Assembly (NCBI RefSeq): GCF_003991225.1
Contig: NZ_JTFC01000031.1
Location: forward strand, 372,001-436,000
DNA: 64,000 bases
Direction of reading: 5' to 3'
Origin: Candidatus Kurthia intestinigallinarum
GTDB taxonomy: Bacteria > Bacillota > Bacilli > Bacillales_A > Planococcaceae
Positions within the stretch are counted from its first letter, which is position 1. Each line of letters begins with the position of its first letter. The translations under genes were made by a program, and so were the position numbers. A model generated the notes under the pieces. The model did no database searches, had not been told where the DNA came from, and saw only the letters and a program-made list of their open reading frames with translations. Shown in pieces: positions 1-8,970 of the stretch.

Positions 1-175
1 CCATTTGTGAAATAAATTGTGAGTTATCCATCGGACTAGATGGATCTTGATATTGTAGTTGTGTTACTAATAACTTTAAAAATGCGTCTTTACCTAAAGA
101 AGTATTTTCACCTTCTGCAACTACTTTAACGCCATTACTTGGCATACCATATTGTTTTTGAATAGTCGTTGTCAT
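1..175 (-). CDS. flgD: Flagellar hook-capping protein FlgD, N-terminal part (runs off window)
   Basis: Only the first 58 codons are inside the window. The product begins [15 protein letters not shown] and contains [20 protein letters not shown] followed by [10 protein letters not shown], the characteristic N-terminal block of FlgD. FlgD caps the growing flagellar hook and is needed for polymerisation of hook subunits outside the cell; it is exported by the flagellar type III apparatus. The ATG at 175 lies 3 bases after the fliK stop, and its ribosome binding site (AGAGGTG) is formed by the last codons of fliK, so the two are translationally close. The order fliK-flgD matches the B. subtilis fla/che operon. 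The C-terminal part is beyond the left edge, so integrity cannot be judged. Confidence 0.95.
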   Translation of the reverse strand, partial: MTTTIQKQYGMPSNGVKVVAEGENTSLGKDAFLKLLVTQLQYQDPSSPMDNSQFISQM

Positions 176-178
176 AAC

Positions 179-1546
179 TTACACCTCTAATTCTGCTAAT
201 AGTTCTTCAAACGTCAATCCATCATCATCTTGTCTATTTTCTTTTTGATTGCTATGATTCTGCTGATTCATAGACGATTGTTGATTAAATTGTTGTTGGC
301 GCTGCTCGCTACGTGACGGTTCAGATAATGCTTGTGAAATATCAATTCGATCCAATTGAATATTTTGATTCACTAGCCCTGTTTTTAATTGATGTAATTG
401 GCTTTCTATCATTTGCTTACCAGTAGCTGTTGATGTCAAAATACGTGCACTCATTATTCCATTTTGCTGTGAAAACTCTATACGTATTGAACCCAAATGC
501 TCTGGATATAGTTTAATCAATAAGCGTTGTCCTTGAGCATTAGTTGCTAATTGGCTACGATTCATAATTTGTTCAAATTGTTTTACAAAGTTTTCAGATT
601 GTGAAGTTGGCGTTGTTTGCGGTAAAGAAATTGTTATAGTTGTTGTCTGTGGAGTGACTTTTGTAATCGCGTTACCTACCAATTCAGGCGTCACTGATTT
701 TGTTGTTGAAATTTCTTGCTGAACGACTGGTTTCACCACCCCAATAATTTCTTGTTCCTTCATATTGGGTGACAATTCTTTTTGACCTATAGTCGGTGCT
801 TGTACTTCTGCCACTTTTATGTTCACAAGTGCCTTGTTAATCATTTCTTTAACATCTTGTTGCGTTTGTGCAGTTTCAATAACTCTTGAAGCAATTGTAG
901 TCATCCAGTTTTTAACTTGTGAACTCTGCATTTCTTGTTGTAATGTTAAATCTGTTGTTGGAGCCGCCAATTCAACAAATTTTAACATTTTAACAACATC
1001 CGAAATTTCTTCTTTTGTAAGTGGTCCTTTTCCTTCTAATGAAGTCGTTACATTTTGAATAAATTTGAATGCACTCATATCAAGTTGGGCTAAAATATCC
1101 CAAAGGTTATCCCCCGTTACTTCTTCTGCAATTAGTTCACTAAATGCTTTTTTCAATTGATCTATATCCACCTCAAGTACTTCTGCTAATTGATTTAATG
1201 AAATCTGTTTTGTCATTAGCTCTGTATCAGATATATCAATTCCTAATTCTTTCAAATTCGAAGCGTTCAATAAACTTTTTATATCTATATCAACTGTTTC
1301 AACTTTTGTCTGATTATTACCCAACAATGCACCTAATCCTAAATTCATTTGAAATTTTTTAGATGTATTTCCATCATCAAGTGTTTTTTGCTGATTTGGT
1401 ACTACTGAATTTGTATCATTAATAGTTGCGGCATTTAGTCTTTCATTAAATGATACACCTTGATCATTTACAGAAGCATTTGTTGTATTTACTGTATTCA
1501 TTGATTGTTGCATTGTGTTTGCTAATTGCATCGTTGCAAGATTCAT
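179..1546 (-). CDS. fliK: Flagellar hook-length control protein FliK
   Basis: A 455-residue protein. The longer open frame starts at 1564, but its first codons spell the ribosome binding site (AAAGGAGGTGAA), so the ATG at 1546 (MNLATMQLAN) is the start. The N-terminal two thirds is low complexity, rich in Q, N, T and S, as expected for the ruler part. The C-terminal part, roughly residues 330-410, has the Flg_hook pattern (GQRLLIKLYPEHLGSIRIEF, then a segment ending near QLDRIDISQ). It ends in a Q/N-rich and acidic tail. FliK is secreted during hook assembly and triggers the FlhB substrate-specificity switch when the hook reaches its length. It sits between the ylxF/motE-like gene and flgD, as in B. 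subtilis. FliK proteins diverge quickly, so the call rests on the C-terminal domain and the position. Confidence 0.93.
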   Translation of the reverse strand: MNLATMQLANTMQQSMNTVNTTNASVNDQGVSFNERLNAATINDTNSVVPNQQKTLDDGNTSKKFQMNLGLGALLGNNQTKVETVDIDIKSLLNASNLKELGIDISDTELMTKQISLNQLAEVLEVDIDQLKKAFSELIAEEVTGDNLWDILAQLDMSAFKFIQNVTTSLEGKGPLTKEEISDVVKMLKFVELAAPTTDLTLQQEMQSSQVKNWMTTIASRVIETAQTQQDVKEMINKALVNIKVAEVQAPTIGQKELSPNMKEQEIIGVVKPVVQQEISTTKSVTPELVGNAITKVTPQTTTITISLPQTTPTSQSENFVKQFEQIMNRSQLATNAQGQRLLIKLYPEHLGSIRIEFSQQNGIMSARILTSTATGKQMIESQLHQLKTGLVNQNIQLDRIDISQALSEPSRSEQRQQQFNQQSSMNQQNHSNQKENRQDDDGLTFEELLAELEV

Positions 1547-1568
1547 TTGTTCACCTCCTTTCAATTTT

Positions 1569-2225
1569 TTAATTTGTTGAAGTTTTTGTTACATTTTTAT
1601 TGTCGACTTTTTTTACAGATAATAAAGTAGTAAATCGAGCAGCTTCATCTGGAGACATTTTTTCTAAAATGGCGGCTAATGTTTCTGTTTTTAATTTACT
1701 CATGATTGCAATAGCTTCTTCATCCTTAAGCGCAACTAAAGCTGGCGCAGCAGATTTCGGTCGCATTTGTTCATATGTAGCAATAAGCGAATCAATACTT
1801 GCTGTTTCATCTTCAGAACCTGACTTTAATTTTTTTATTTCTTTTTTCAAACGACGTTTTTCTATTCGTTCTTTTTTCGCAGTTATTTTTTGTTGATCAA
1901 TTTGATCTTGCAAACTCTTAATTTCAGCTTCTTTTTCTTGTTGCTGAGCTTTCAAATTCACAATTTGTTCTTCGTAATTTTTATTATTAATTTCATTGTT
2001 TTCTTCATTTTGAGAAACACCTGCAATATCTTTTGCCTTTTCAAAAATATTTGTACCTGTCACTTCAAAAACAATTAATAAAATTGCTGAAGCGAATAGT
2101 AACGGTATAATAATCCAGAAAAAAGCTTTTTGGAATTTTCCCGGTGTTTTTTTTTCTTCTCCCAAATCTTCACGGCCCTTAGGTGGTCTTTTACCTTTTA
2201 CAGGTCGTTTTTTTGGTTGTGCCAC
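1569..2225 (-). CDS. ylxF: YlxF/MotE-like flagellar membrane protein with coiled coil
   Basis: About 218 residues. A basic proline/lysine-rich cytoplasmic start is followed by one membrane segment near residues 31-55 (FFWIIIPLLFASAILLIVF). A strongly charged coiled coil follows, then a C-terminal domain containing MSKLKTETLAAILEKMSPDE, which resembles the MgtE N-terminal/MotE helical repeat. In B. subtilis the gene at this position is ylxF; the related MotE of other bacteria is a flagellar chaperone for a stator-associated protein, so an assembly role is inferred. The frame is open from a GTG at 2234 that overlaps the fliJ stop. The GTG at 2225 has a properly spaced AGGTGA and is preferred. 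Confidence 0.8.
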   Translation of the reverse strand: MAQPKKRPVKGKRPPKGREDLGEEKKTPGKFQKAFFWIIIPLLFASAILLIVFEVTGTNIFEKAKDIAGVSQNEENNEINNKNYEEQIVNLKAQQQEKEAEIKSLQDQIDQQKITAKKERIEKRRLKKEIKKLKSGSEDETASIDSLIATYEQMRPKSAAPALVALKDEEAIAIMSKLKTETLAAILEKMSPDEAARFTTLLSVKKVDNKNVTKTSTN

Positions 2226-2230
2226 TAGAA

Positions 2231-2680
2231 TCACCTAATTTCTTTATTGTAATAAGCGATTTGCGAGAGCTCATCTAATTGAAGCATTTCTAATCGATTT
2301 TTTTCTAATTTAAATAATTCATAATCTTTCTCTCGCATTTTTTCATATTTTCTACACTCTAATGTTTGCTCAAGTAATTTTCCTTCAAACCATTCCATTT
2401 TAGAACGTGCTTGAATTACCTTATTTTGAATATCAACAATCGCTTTTTCTATGCTATCTAAAAACTGTGCATTACTATGCATTTCTTGGATGCTCATACC
2501 TATTTTCATTTGTTGCTCTTGATAGCTAATTAAATCTTCTTTTCTTTTTAAGGAATCATATAAGTTTTGAGCAACTGCTTCAAAATCTTGTACAGCTTTT
2601 TTATAAGCCATTTCAACTTCATTCTTTTCTTGTTCTTTTACAACAATAATGGAATCAAATCGATATTTATACTTTGGCAT
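2231..2680 (-). CDS. fliJ: Flagellar export chaperone FliJ
   Basis: A 149-residue, almost entirely helical, highly charged protein beginning MPKYKYRFDSIIVVKEQEKN. The length and heptad-like charge pattern match FliJ, the coiled-coil stalk that fits into the FliI ATPase ring and couples ATP hydrolysis to the FlhA export gate. Sequence conservation in the family is low; the identification leans on length, coiled coil and position directly after fliI. The ribosome binding site AGGAGG is made by the last two glycine codons of fliI, which points to coupled translation. The ATG at 2680 lies 3 bases after the fliI stop. Confidence 0.9.
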   Translation of the reverse strand: MPKYKYRFDSIIVVKEQEKNEVEMAYKKAVQDFEAVAQNLYDSLKRKEDLISYQEQQMKIGMSIQEMHSNAQFLDSIEKAIVDIQNKVIQARSKMEWFEGKLLEQTLECRKYEKMREKDYELFKLEKNRLEMLQLDELSQIAYYNKEIR

Positions 2681-2683
2681 CTA

Positions 2684-4006
2684 TTATCCTCCTCGATTTG
2701 CTAAGTGAATAAGTTGATTAACGCTTTCTTCTAAAGAAACCGGGTCTAGATACCCCTGTTTTAAAAAATTCGTAATCAATGGTTCATAAAAAATAGCTTC
2801 ATCAATTTCTTTTGATGTTCCTTTTTTATAAGCTCCTATATTAATCAAATCTTCGGATTTACTATAAGTGAAATAAAGTTCTCTTAATTTTTCTGCGGCA
2901 ATTTTATGATCGTTTGTAACAATATGATTCATTAGTCGACTTACACTTTTCAAAACATTTATTGCAGGGTATTGCCCTTTATTAGCCAAGACACGGTCTA
3001 AAACAATATGACCATCTAATATTCCACGTACAGTATCTGCAATTGGTTCATTCATATCGTCCCCATCTACTAGTACTGTATAAAAAGCTGTAATAGAGCC
3101 ATATTCATTTGTTCCTGTACGCTCTAATAGTTTAGGTAAAATAGCGAATACTGAAGGCGTATAGCCTTTTTGTGCAGGCGGTTCTCCTGTAGCAAGACCT
3201 ACTTCTCGTTGTGCCATAGCCACTCGTGTTACCGAGTCCATCATTAACATGACATTTAATCCCTTATTACGGAAATATTCTGCTATAGCTGTAGCTGTAA
3301 AAGCACCTTTTATACGCATTAATGCAGGTTGATCAGAAGTAGCAGCAACAATTATCGAGCGTTTCAGCCCCTCGGGTCCTAAATCTCGTTCTATAAACTC
3401 TCTTACTTCTCTACCACGTTCTCCGATTAATGCTATGACATTTAAATCTGCAGTAGTATTTCTAGCAATCATTCCTAATAATGTTGATTTACCTACACCC
3501 GAACCGGCAAAGATACCAAGACGCTGCCCTTTTCCGACTGTTAACATACCGTCAATTGCTTTAACACCAACCTCTAATTTTTCTTCTATAGGTGGTCTAG
3601 TTAATGGGTTCGGTGGTTCTCCTTCAGTATCTACAACTGCTAATCCTTTAGGTAATATCGAGCCATCTAAAGGATTTCCCATTGAATCTAAAATTTTCCC
3701 AATTAATTCTGGCCCAATTTTAATTTCAAGTGGCTTATTTGTACTTTCAACAAGACAACCAATAGAGATATCTCTCAATGAAGTAAAAGGCATTAAGACA
3801 ACCGTTTCATCTCTAAAACCCACTACTTCTGCTAAAATTTTTTGATGCCCTGTATGCGCAGAGAAAACATGTATTTTACATACATCACCTATTGAACTTT
3901 CAGGGCCTTGCGCCTCAATCATTAATCCAACAACTTTTGTCACTCGACCATATTTTTTAAATGTAGGTACGGCATGTAATTGTTCTAATAATTCCACAGC
4001 CTTCAT
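2684..4006 (-). CDS. fliI: Flagellum-specific ATPase FliI
   Basis: A 440-residue member of the F1/V1-type ATPase family that energises flagellar type III export at the cytoplasmic base of the motor. The Walker A motif is at about residues 167-174 (AGSGVGKS). The family signature LIGERGREVREFIERDLG follows at about 190-210. Further on come SDQPALMRIKGA, the Walker B strand ending MMDSVTRVAMAQREVG, and GEPPAQKGYTPSVFAILPKL. Length is normal for FliI. The start ATG at 4006 has GGAGTGA upstream and lies 6 bases after fliH. The neighbours FliH (regulator) and FliJ (stalk) complete the export ATPase complex. Confidence 0.98.
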   Translation of the reverse strand: MKAVELLEQLHAVPTFKKYGRVTKVVGLMIEAQGPESSIGDVCKIHVFSAHTGHQKILAEVVGFRDETVVLMPFTSLRDISIGCLVESTNKPLEIKIGPELIGKILDSMGNPLDGSILPKGLAVVDTEGEPPNPLTRPPIEEKLEVGVKAIDGMLTVGKGQRLGIFAGSGVGKSTLLGMIARNTTADLNVIALIGERGREVREFIERDLGPEGLKRSIIVAATSDQPALMRIKGAFTATAIAEYFRNKGLNVMLMMDSVTRVAMAQREVGLATGEPPAQKGYTPSVFAILPKLLERTGTNEYGSITAFYTVLVDGDDMNEPIADTVRGILDGHIVLDRVLANKGQYPAINVLKSVSRLMNHIVTNDHKIAAEKLRELYFTYSKSEDLINIGAYKKGTSKEIDEAIFYEPLITNFLKQGYLDPVSLEESVNQLIHLANRGG

Positions 4007-4012
4007 TCCAAA

Positions 4013-4798
4013 TCACTCCGCACTCTCTAATATTTCACTTAGGTGGTGACGTAACTCATTTAACTGTTCATCGATACTAGCTATAAGGCGACCATGATTT
4101 GTATCTATATAGCATTCTTGAATTGATAATGTATCGTCAATAAAAATCATAAATGGCATATCTACTGGGAACATCGCTACTAATTCTGCTCTATTTTTTG
4201 TAAGCAATGCATGATTTTCTGCAGAAACATACACTTTGACAAATTCACTTTCACGAACTTCTTTCAATGCTCGTTTAACAATTGGCATATATTTTGTAGC
4301 ATTTTCTTCTAACTCTAAATTTAAAATCCGCTCTGCTGAACGCATAGCCAATTCTAAAATAACGCCCTCTTGACTTTCTAGATATGCATAGGCATTTTGC
4401 TCTGATTGAGCCATTGTTTCATTAGCTATTTGAATATCAGATGCCATATTCGATAACGCTTTATTTCTTCCCTCATCTATACCTTGAGAAAAACCTTCAT
4501 CATATGCTTGTTGCTGCAATTGGATTTTTTCATCTTCCCATTGTTGCTTGGACTTTTTTAATGAAGTTTCTTTTTCTATGCAAAATACTTCAAACTGCTT
4601 TTTTTTCAATTCAATTTCTTGCCGAGCTTCTTCTAATAATCGATCTCGCTCAGCATACAATTGTTCTAGTGAAATATCTGGAACGACGTCATTATCTTCA
4701 TCGACAGTAGGAATCATGAATTCTCGAATTTCAATCGTGCGAATATTTGGTTGGTCCATACCTGTGCCTGGGCGATAAATTCTAGACAATAATGTCAT
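4013..4798 (-). CDS. fliH: Flagellar assembly protein FliH
   Basis: About 262 residues from the ATG at 4798. The middle is a long charged coiled coil (around residues 45-115) ending in YDEGFSQGIDEGRNKAL. The C-terminal half (AMRSAERILNLELEENATKY and after) is the FliH/YscL domain that binds and restrains the FliI ATPase. The frame is open upstream to 4834, but that part overlaps fliG further and lacks a ribosome binding site. The start is uncertain: the ATG at 4798 is only about 2 bases from GGAGG. A TTG at 4789, giving a product starting (M)SRIYRP, has better spacing and resembles typical FliH N termini. Either way the gene overlaps the end of fliG by 8-17 bases. Confidence 0.9.
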   Translation of the reverse strand: MTLLSRIYRPGTGMDQPNIRTIEIREFMIPTVDEDNDVVPDISLEQLYAERDRLLEEARQEIELKKKQFEVFCIEKETSLKKSKQQWEDEKIQLQQQAYDEGFSQGIDEGRNKALSNMASDIQIANETMAQSEQNAYAYLESQEGVILELAMRSAERILNLELEENATKYMPIVKRALKEVRESEFVKVYVSAENHALLTKNRAELVAMFPVDMPFMIFIDDTLSIQECYIDTNHGRLIASIDEQLNELRHHLSEILESAE

Positions 4799-5798
4799 CT
4801 CCTCCACCACGAGCAATAATAATTTCTCCGGCATCTTCTAAACGACGAGTTACTGCGACAATACGTGATTGTGCTTCTTCAACATCACGTAAGCGAACTG
4901 GTCCCATAACTGCCATGTCTTCTTTGAAAGTTTCTGCCATACGTTGAGACATATTTTTGAATAAGATTTCTTTGACATCTTCGCTCGAAACTTTCATAGA
5001 TAATAATAGATCTTCGTTTTCGACATCGCGTATAACACGTTGAATTGAACGGTTGTCCAATGTAACCAAGTCTTCGAAAACAAACATACGTTTTTTGATT
5101 TCTTCTGCAAGTTCTGGATCCTGAATTTCGAGTGCATCGAGAATTGTTTTTTCTGTTTGACGGTCTACCCCATTCAGTACTTCTACAACTGCATCTACAC
5201 CGCCCGTTTCTGTATAATCCTGTGTTACTGTAGAAGATAATTTTCTTTCTAATACAGATTCAATTTCACTAATAACTTCAGGTGATGTTGATTCCATTGT
5301 TGCTATACGTTTTGCGATATCTGCCTGTACTTCTTGTGGCAGTGACGATAAAATTGTTCCTGCCTGCTGAGGCTCAAGATACGATAAAATAAGTGCAATT
5401 GTTTGTGGATGCTCATTTTGAATAAAGTTGAAAATTTGAGCTGGATCTGTTCGGCGCGCAAAATCGAATGGTCTTACTTGTAATGATGATGTCAAACGAT
5501 TAATAATTTGCTGTGCTTGATCATTTCCTAATGCTTTTTCAAGAACTGTTTTTGCATATCCAATACCCCCTTGCACAATATAATCTTGTGCAAGGGCAAT
5601 ATTATGAAATTCTTCAATTATCTCTTCTTTTACTTCTGGGTCTACTTTTTTCACGCCTGAAATTTCTAGAGTTAAACGTTCAATTTCCTCTTCGGATAGA
5701 TGTTTATATACTGCAGCAGAAACTTCAGGTCCTAATGAGATTAATAGGAGTGCGGCTTTTTGTTTACCAGAAAGCTCTTTATCTTTTTTTGCTACCAA
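4782..5798 (-). CDS. fliG: Flagellar motor switch protein FliG
   Basis: A 338-residue switch-complex protein that links the MS ring (FliF) to FliM/FliN and carries the torque-transmitting C-terminal domain. Visible family features are LSGKQKAALLLISLG near the N terminus, EHPQTIALILSYLEP in the middle domain, and the C-terminal segment with VFEDLVTLDNRSIQRVIRDV, whose charged residues face the stator. Length is typical. The start is a TTG at 5798 with a strong GGGAGGG 7 bases upstream. An ATG five bases upstream is out of frame and closes after three codons. The gene follows fliF by 15 bases. Confidence 0.97.
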   Translation of the reverse strand: MVAKKDKELSGKQKAALLLISLGPEVSAAVYKHLSEEEIERLTLEISGVKKVDPEVKEEIIEEFHNIALAQDYIVQGGIGYAKTVLEKALGNDQAQQIINRLTSSLQVRPFDFARRTDPAQIFNFIQNEHPQTIALILSYLEPQQAGTILSSLPQEVQADIAKRIATMESTSPEVISEIESVLERKLSSTVTQDYTETGGVDAVVEVLNGVDRQTEKTILDALEIQDPELAEEIKKRMFVFEDLVTLDNRSIQRVIRDVENEDLLLSMKVSSEDVKEILFKNMSQRMAETFKEDMAVMGPVRLRDVEEAQSRIVAVTRRLEDAGEIIIARGGGDDIIV

Positions 5799-5813
5799 CG
5801 CATTTCCCTCCCA

Positions 5814-7421
5814 TTAGTCTTCTGAAATCCATGTACGTAATAATTTTGCAAAGTCTTCTGGCTTATCTTTCGCCATTTTCTCTAACTGTTTACGACGAAC
5901 TGTTGATTCAGAATCTTTTTCGTCTGCTATGTCTTCAATTTCCATTTCCTCATCATAATAGTCTTCTTCATCATAATAATCTTCTTCATTTTGACGACGT
6001 GAACGGATAATAAAGAATGTTAATAATCCAATGGCTACAACTAGAACACCACCAATGACCCAAATCCACCAAGGAATTGTTGTACCTGTTGCTGTTGCTG
6101 TTGTGGCTTTACCATTTAATTTTTGAACGGAAACATTAATTTTTTGTGATACATCTGCATTTGATAAGTTTCCTGCTGAGTTTTTATCGATTGATGTACG
6201 TACAATTGATGTCAACATATCTTGAACAGCCGTTTCTGTATCTGCTGGTAGAGATGTTGGGTCATCTGATGTTGGTGGTTCTAAAACGACTTGAATCCCT
6301 AAATCACGTACACGATATGGACTTTCAGTAATTTGGCGTTTAATACGATTCACTTCATTATTAACAGTATCTTCTGTTCTTTCATAATCTCCAGAACCCG
6401 TATCTCCAGCAGCTTGATAATCTGTAAAATTATCTGTAGCTCCATCTGCCTCTGACGTTCCTGCTGCTGCAGCTCCAGTACCTGAGTACGTTTCAGAGAT
6501 CTTTTGAGCACTAATTGTAATACCCGCCATATTTTCTTTATCAACTGGTTCTACTAGTTTCTCAGTTCTTTGTTCTTGTGTGAAATCAATATCAGAAGTC
6601 ACTGTAACAACGGCTTTTCCAGCGCCCATAATATTACTTAATAATGATTGAACTTGTCTTTGTAAATCACGTTCAATTTGTTTTTTTACGGCTAATTGAC
6701 TCGCTGCATTCCCAGCTCCATTCGCTCCTGCAATTGAATCTGATGTCAAATCAAAATATTCATTATATTGATTTGTAATAACGATATTATCTGTATTCAA
6801 ATTGGGTACTGATTTTGCCACTAAATTGTATAATGTTTTAATTTGCTCATCAGAAAATTGTTGTCCTGCCTGTGTATCTAACACAATAGAAGCACTAGAT
6901 TCTTCTGCATTCTCACTACTTGTTACAAATGTGCTTTTTTCAGGTATAGATAACATAACTTTTGCATCTTTAATTCCATCCATTTGTTTTAATAATTTTG
7001 CTAATTCAGTTTGAACTGATGCAACTTTTAGCACATTAAATTCGTTGTCAGTCATACCAAATCCTGCGTTTTCAGAGAAGAAAGAGTAGTCAATTTCACC
7101 CGATTGTGGATAGCCTTGTGAAGCTAAACTTACGAGTAAATCATCTGCTTGATTTTCTGGAACTAATATTGTGGTTCCACCTTCTTCAATTTGATACTTA
7201 ACCCCTTCAGCATCTAATTGTTCTTTAATTTGTCCAACTTCACTAGCTGTTAAATTTGAATACAAAGGTTTGTAAGTAACGCGGGTTGCAAAATATGTAA
7301 TAATTGCTGCTAACGCAATAATTGCTACGATGCTACTAATTAATGCAATCTTTTGCTTTTTTGAACGACTTCCCCAAAATCCAGAGAACTTCGTTTTAAT
7401 ATTATTTACTCTTTCGTTCAT
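5814..7421 (-). CDS. fliF: Flagellar MS-ring protein FliF
   Basis: A 535-residue inner-membrane protein that forms the MS ring around the export gate. Membrane segments are at about residues 26-46 (IALISSIVAIIALAAIITYF) and 452-474 (WIWVIGGVLVVAIGLLTFFI). Between them are the periplasmic-type ring-building domains, including YKPLYSNLTASEVGQI and VQTELAKLLKQMDGIKDAKV. The C-terminal cytoplasmic tail ends in DFAKLLRTWISED, the FliG-binding helix. Just after the second membrane segment is a short acidic tandem repeat of the form EEDYYD. A linker around residues 305-350 is rich in G, A, S and D. Length is like B. subtilis FliF. Start ATG at 7421. Confidence 0.98.
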   Translation of the reverse strand: MNERVNNIKTKFSGFWGSRSKKQKIALISSIVAIIALAAIITYFATRVTYKPLYSNLTASEVGQIKEQLDAEGVKYQIEEGGTTILVPENQADDLLVSLASQGYPQSGEIDYSFFSENAGFGMTDNEFNVLKVASVQTELAKLLKQMDGIKDAKVMLSIPEKSTFVTSSENAEESSASIVLDTQAGQQFSDEQIKTLYNLVAKSVPNLNTDNIVITNQYNEYFDLTSDSIAGANGAGNAASQLAVKKQIERDLQRQVQSLLSNIMGAGKAVVTVTSDIDFTQEQRTEKLVEPVDKENMAGITISAQKISETYSGTGAAAAGTSEADGATDNFTDYQAAGDTGSGDYERTEDTVNNEVNRIKRQITESPYRVRDLGIQVVLEPPTSDDPTSLPADTETAVQDMLTSIVRTSIDKNSAGNLSNADVSQKINVSVQKLNGKATTATATGTTIPWWIWVIGGVLVVAIGLLTFFIIRSRRQNEEDYYDEEDYYDEEMEIEDIADEKDSESTVRRKQLEKMAKDKPEDFAKLLRTWISED

Positions 7422-7468
7422 TTTATGCCTCCGGGTACTTGTAAATGCAGCGATTCAAAGGTTTAAGC

Positions 7469-7774
7469 TTATACTGACATACGCATAACTTCTTGATAAG
7501 CTTCGACTGCTTTATTACGAATCGATAGAGCCGTATTCAATGTAACATTTGCTTTTTGTGCAGCAATCATTACATCATGCAACTCCACATCTTGCCCATT
7601 CACTAATTTATTTGTATACACATCTGATGTTGCTTGTGTGTCATTTACTTCATTAATTGCATCTTTTAACATCGTGCTAAACGATGTGTCTGTTTTAATG
7701 TTATCTGTTGCTGCTGTTTGCGTCACAGCAGGAGTAACAGGTTGAGTTAGCGCCACAGAAGATATGGCCATCAT
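7469..7774 (-). CDS. fliE: Flagellar hook-basal body protein FliE
   Basis: A 101-residue protein whose C-terminal half (YTNKLVNGQDVELHDVMIAA followed by QKANVTLNTALSIRNKAVEA and YQEVMRMSV) is the FliE family signature. FliE is an exported adaptor that joins the MS ring to the rod and is among the first substrates of the export gate. Two adjacent ATG codons occur at 7774 and 7771; AAGGAG lies 6 bases before the first. The gene follows flgC by 21 bases and precedes fliF, the normal order. Confidence 0.96.
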   Translation of the reverse strand: MMAISSVALTQPVTPAVTQTAATDNIKTDTSFSTMLKDAINEVNDTQATSDVYTNKLVNGQDVELHDVMIAAQKANVTLNTALSIRNKAVEAYQEVMRMSV

Positions 7775-7795
7775 TAACAGCTCCTTCTAATTCAT

Positions 7796-8260
7796 TTATT
7801 TACCTATTTCTAAAGCTTTTGACAGCATTGATTTATTTGCGTTAAATGCAGTTACATTCGCTTCATAAGATCTTGTTGCCGAAATCAAGTTTGTCATTTC
7901 TTTTAATGAATCCACATTTGATGTTTGAACATACCCTTCATCATTTGCATCCGGATCAGTTGGATCGTAAATTAATTTAAACGGTGTTTCTGTATCTTCA
8001 TTAATTTGAGTTACTTTTACACCTTTACCTGTGGACTGATCACTTCGACCAATTGCTGCACTTAAATAGTTGGAAAAAGCAGGTCCTGATTGTTGAGAAG
8101 CTAATGTTACCGTTTTACGACGGTATGGTTCCCATTCTCCATTAACTTGTTTTGCTCTTGTTGTATCTATGTTTGCTAAGTTTGATGAAACAACATCCAT
8201 TCTTAATCGTTGCGCAGTCAATGCACTTCCTGTTGTTTCCATACTACTAAAAATCGACAT
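7796..8260 (-). CDS. flgC: Flagellar basal-body rod protein FlgC
   Basis: A 154-residue rod protein. The N terminus (SIFSSMETTGSALTAQRLRM then DVVSSNLANIDTTRA) and the C terminus (LISATRSYEANVTAFNANKS) carry the paired axial-protein segments common to rod and hook proteins, with the SSNLAN motif. The middle contains GVKVTQINEDTETPFKLIYD, typical of FlgC. It is exported and assembles into the proximal rod with FlgB. The ATG at 8260 follows the flgB stop by 2 bases. Confidence 0.97.
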   Translation of the reverse strand: MSIFSSMETTGSALTAQRLRMDVVSSNLANIDTTRAKQVNGEWEPYRRKTVTLASQQSGPAFSNYLSAAIGRSDQSTGKGVKVTQINEDTETPFKLIYDPTDPDANDEGYVQTSNVDSLKEMTNLISATRSYEANVTAFNANKSMLSKALEIGK

Positions 8261-8262
8261 GG

Positions 8263-8658
8263 TTAACTTCCTCCCTTAGCAACTGTTAACAATGAATTAA
8301 GCTTTCCACTTACACGATCAATTAATGCATTGTAATAAATTGTATTTTCCGCTAAACTTGCCTGTTCTTTATCCATATCAACACCATTACCATTTTGGCG
8401 ATAACTTAAATTTGTATAACTATATATACCTGGTGTTTTTGTTGAACTGGTAGTGAAATTAATATGCTTATTATCTGTTCTATAAGCTGATACAGATGAT
8501 GTTTTCGCATCTTCTAACATTTTGGCAAAACTAACATCTTTTGCTTTATAATTAGGTGTATCACTATTTGCTATATTTTGTGCAACTACTTTATTCTTAG
8601 TTGAAGCATATGATAGACCATATTCTAAATTACTAATTGTCCCACTAAATAACCCCAC
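8263..8658 (-). CDS. flgB: Flagellar basal-body rod protein FlgB
   Basis: A 131-residue proximal rod protein with the signature NKVVAQNIANSDTPNYKAKD followed by VSFAKMLEDA. It is the first gene of the fla/che operon seen here. The open frame begins with a GTG at 8667, but that codon lies inside the ribosome binding site (GAGGTG). The GTG at 8658, 8 bases downstream of GAGG, gives (M)GLFSGTISNLEYGL, which aligns with the start of Bacillus FlgB. The region upstream (to 9240) has no gene and should hold the operon promoter. Confidence 0.95.
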   Translation of the reverse strand: MGLFSGTISNLEYGLSYASTKNKVVAQNIANSDTPNYKAKDVSFAKMLEDAKTSSVSAYRTDNKHINFTTSSTKTPGIYSYTNLSYRQNGNGVDMDKEQASLAENTIYYNALIDRVSGKLNSLLTVAKGGS

Positions 8659-8826
8659 TTTTTTCACCTCAGTTCAATATTCGCTGTAAACAAAGCCCTA
8701 TAATATCAATATGTTAATTGTAATAAATAAGCGACAGTGTGTCTATTGATTCTACAGCTTTTTTAATGATTCTAAGGTCCTATCTTTAGTTCTATAATAC
8801 TTTCAACTCAATGTTATATTCACTAT

Positions 8827-8856
8827 ATTATATTGTTTTTAGGCTGTTTATTCACA
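8827..8856 (-). promoter_or_regulatory. Candidate fla/che operon promoter
   Basis: On the minus strand, TATAAT at 8832-8827 is preceded, after an 18-base spacer, by TGTGAA (8856-8851), a poor -35. The element lies about 170 bases upstream of flgB in a region that must contain the operon promoter. The weak -35 overlaps an inverted repeat, which would fit control by a DNA-binding protein. AT-rich sequence makes chance hexamers common. Confidence 0.35.
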
Positions 8857-8874
8857 CTATCAATACAGTGTAAA
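8851..8874. promoter_or_regulatory. Inverted repeat upstream of flgB, possible operator
   Basis: TTCACACT and AGTGTAAA form an imperfect inverted repeat (core arms ACACT/AGTGT, 8-base centre) that coincides with the putative -35 of the flagellar promoter. The protein that would bind is unknown. Confidence 0.3.
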
Positions 8875-8970
8875 CCTTAAAAATAGGGATTTTGAAGCTG
8901 TTTCGAATTTTACTTTTTATTGAAATAAAATATTACTTTTATCCTTTGTAATATTTTATACCTAAATTTG

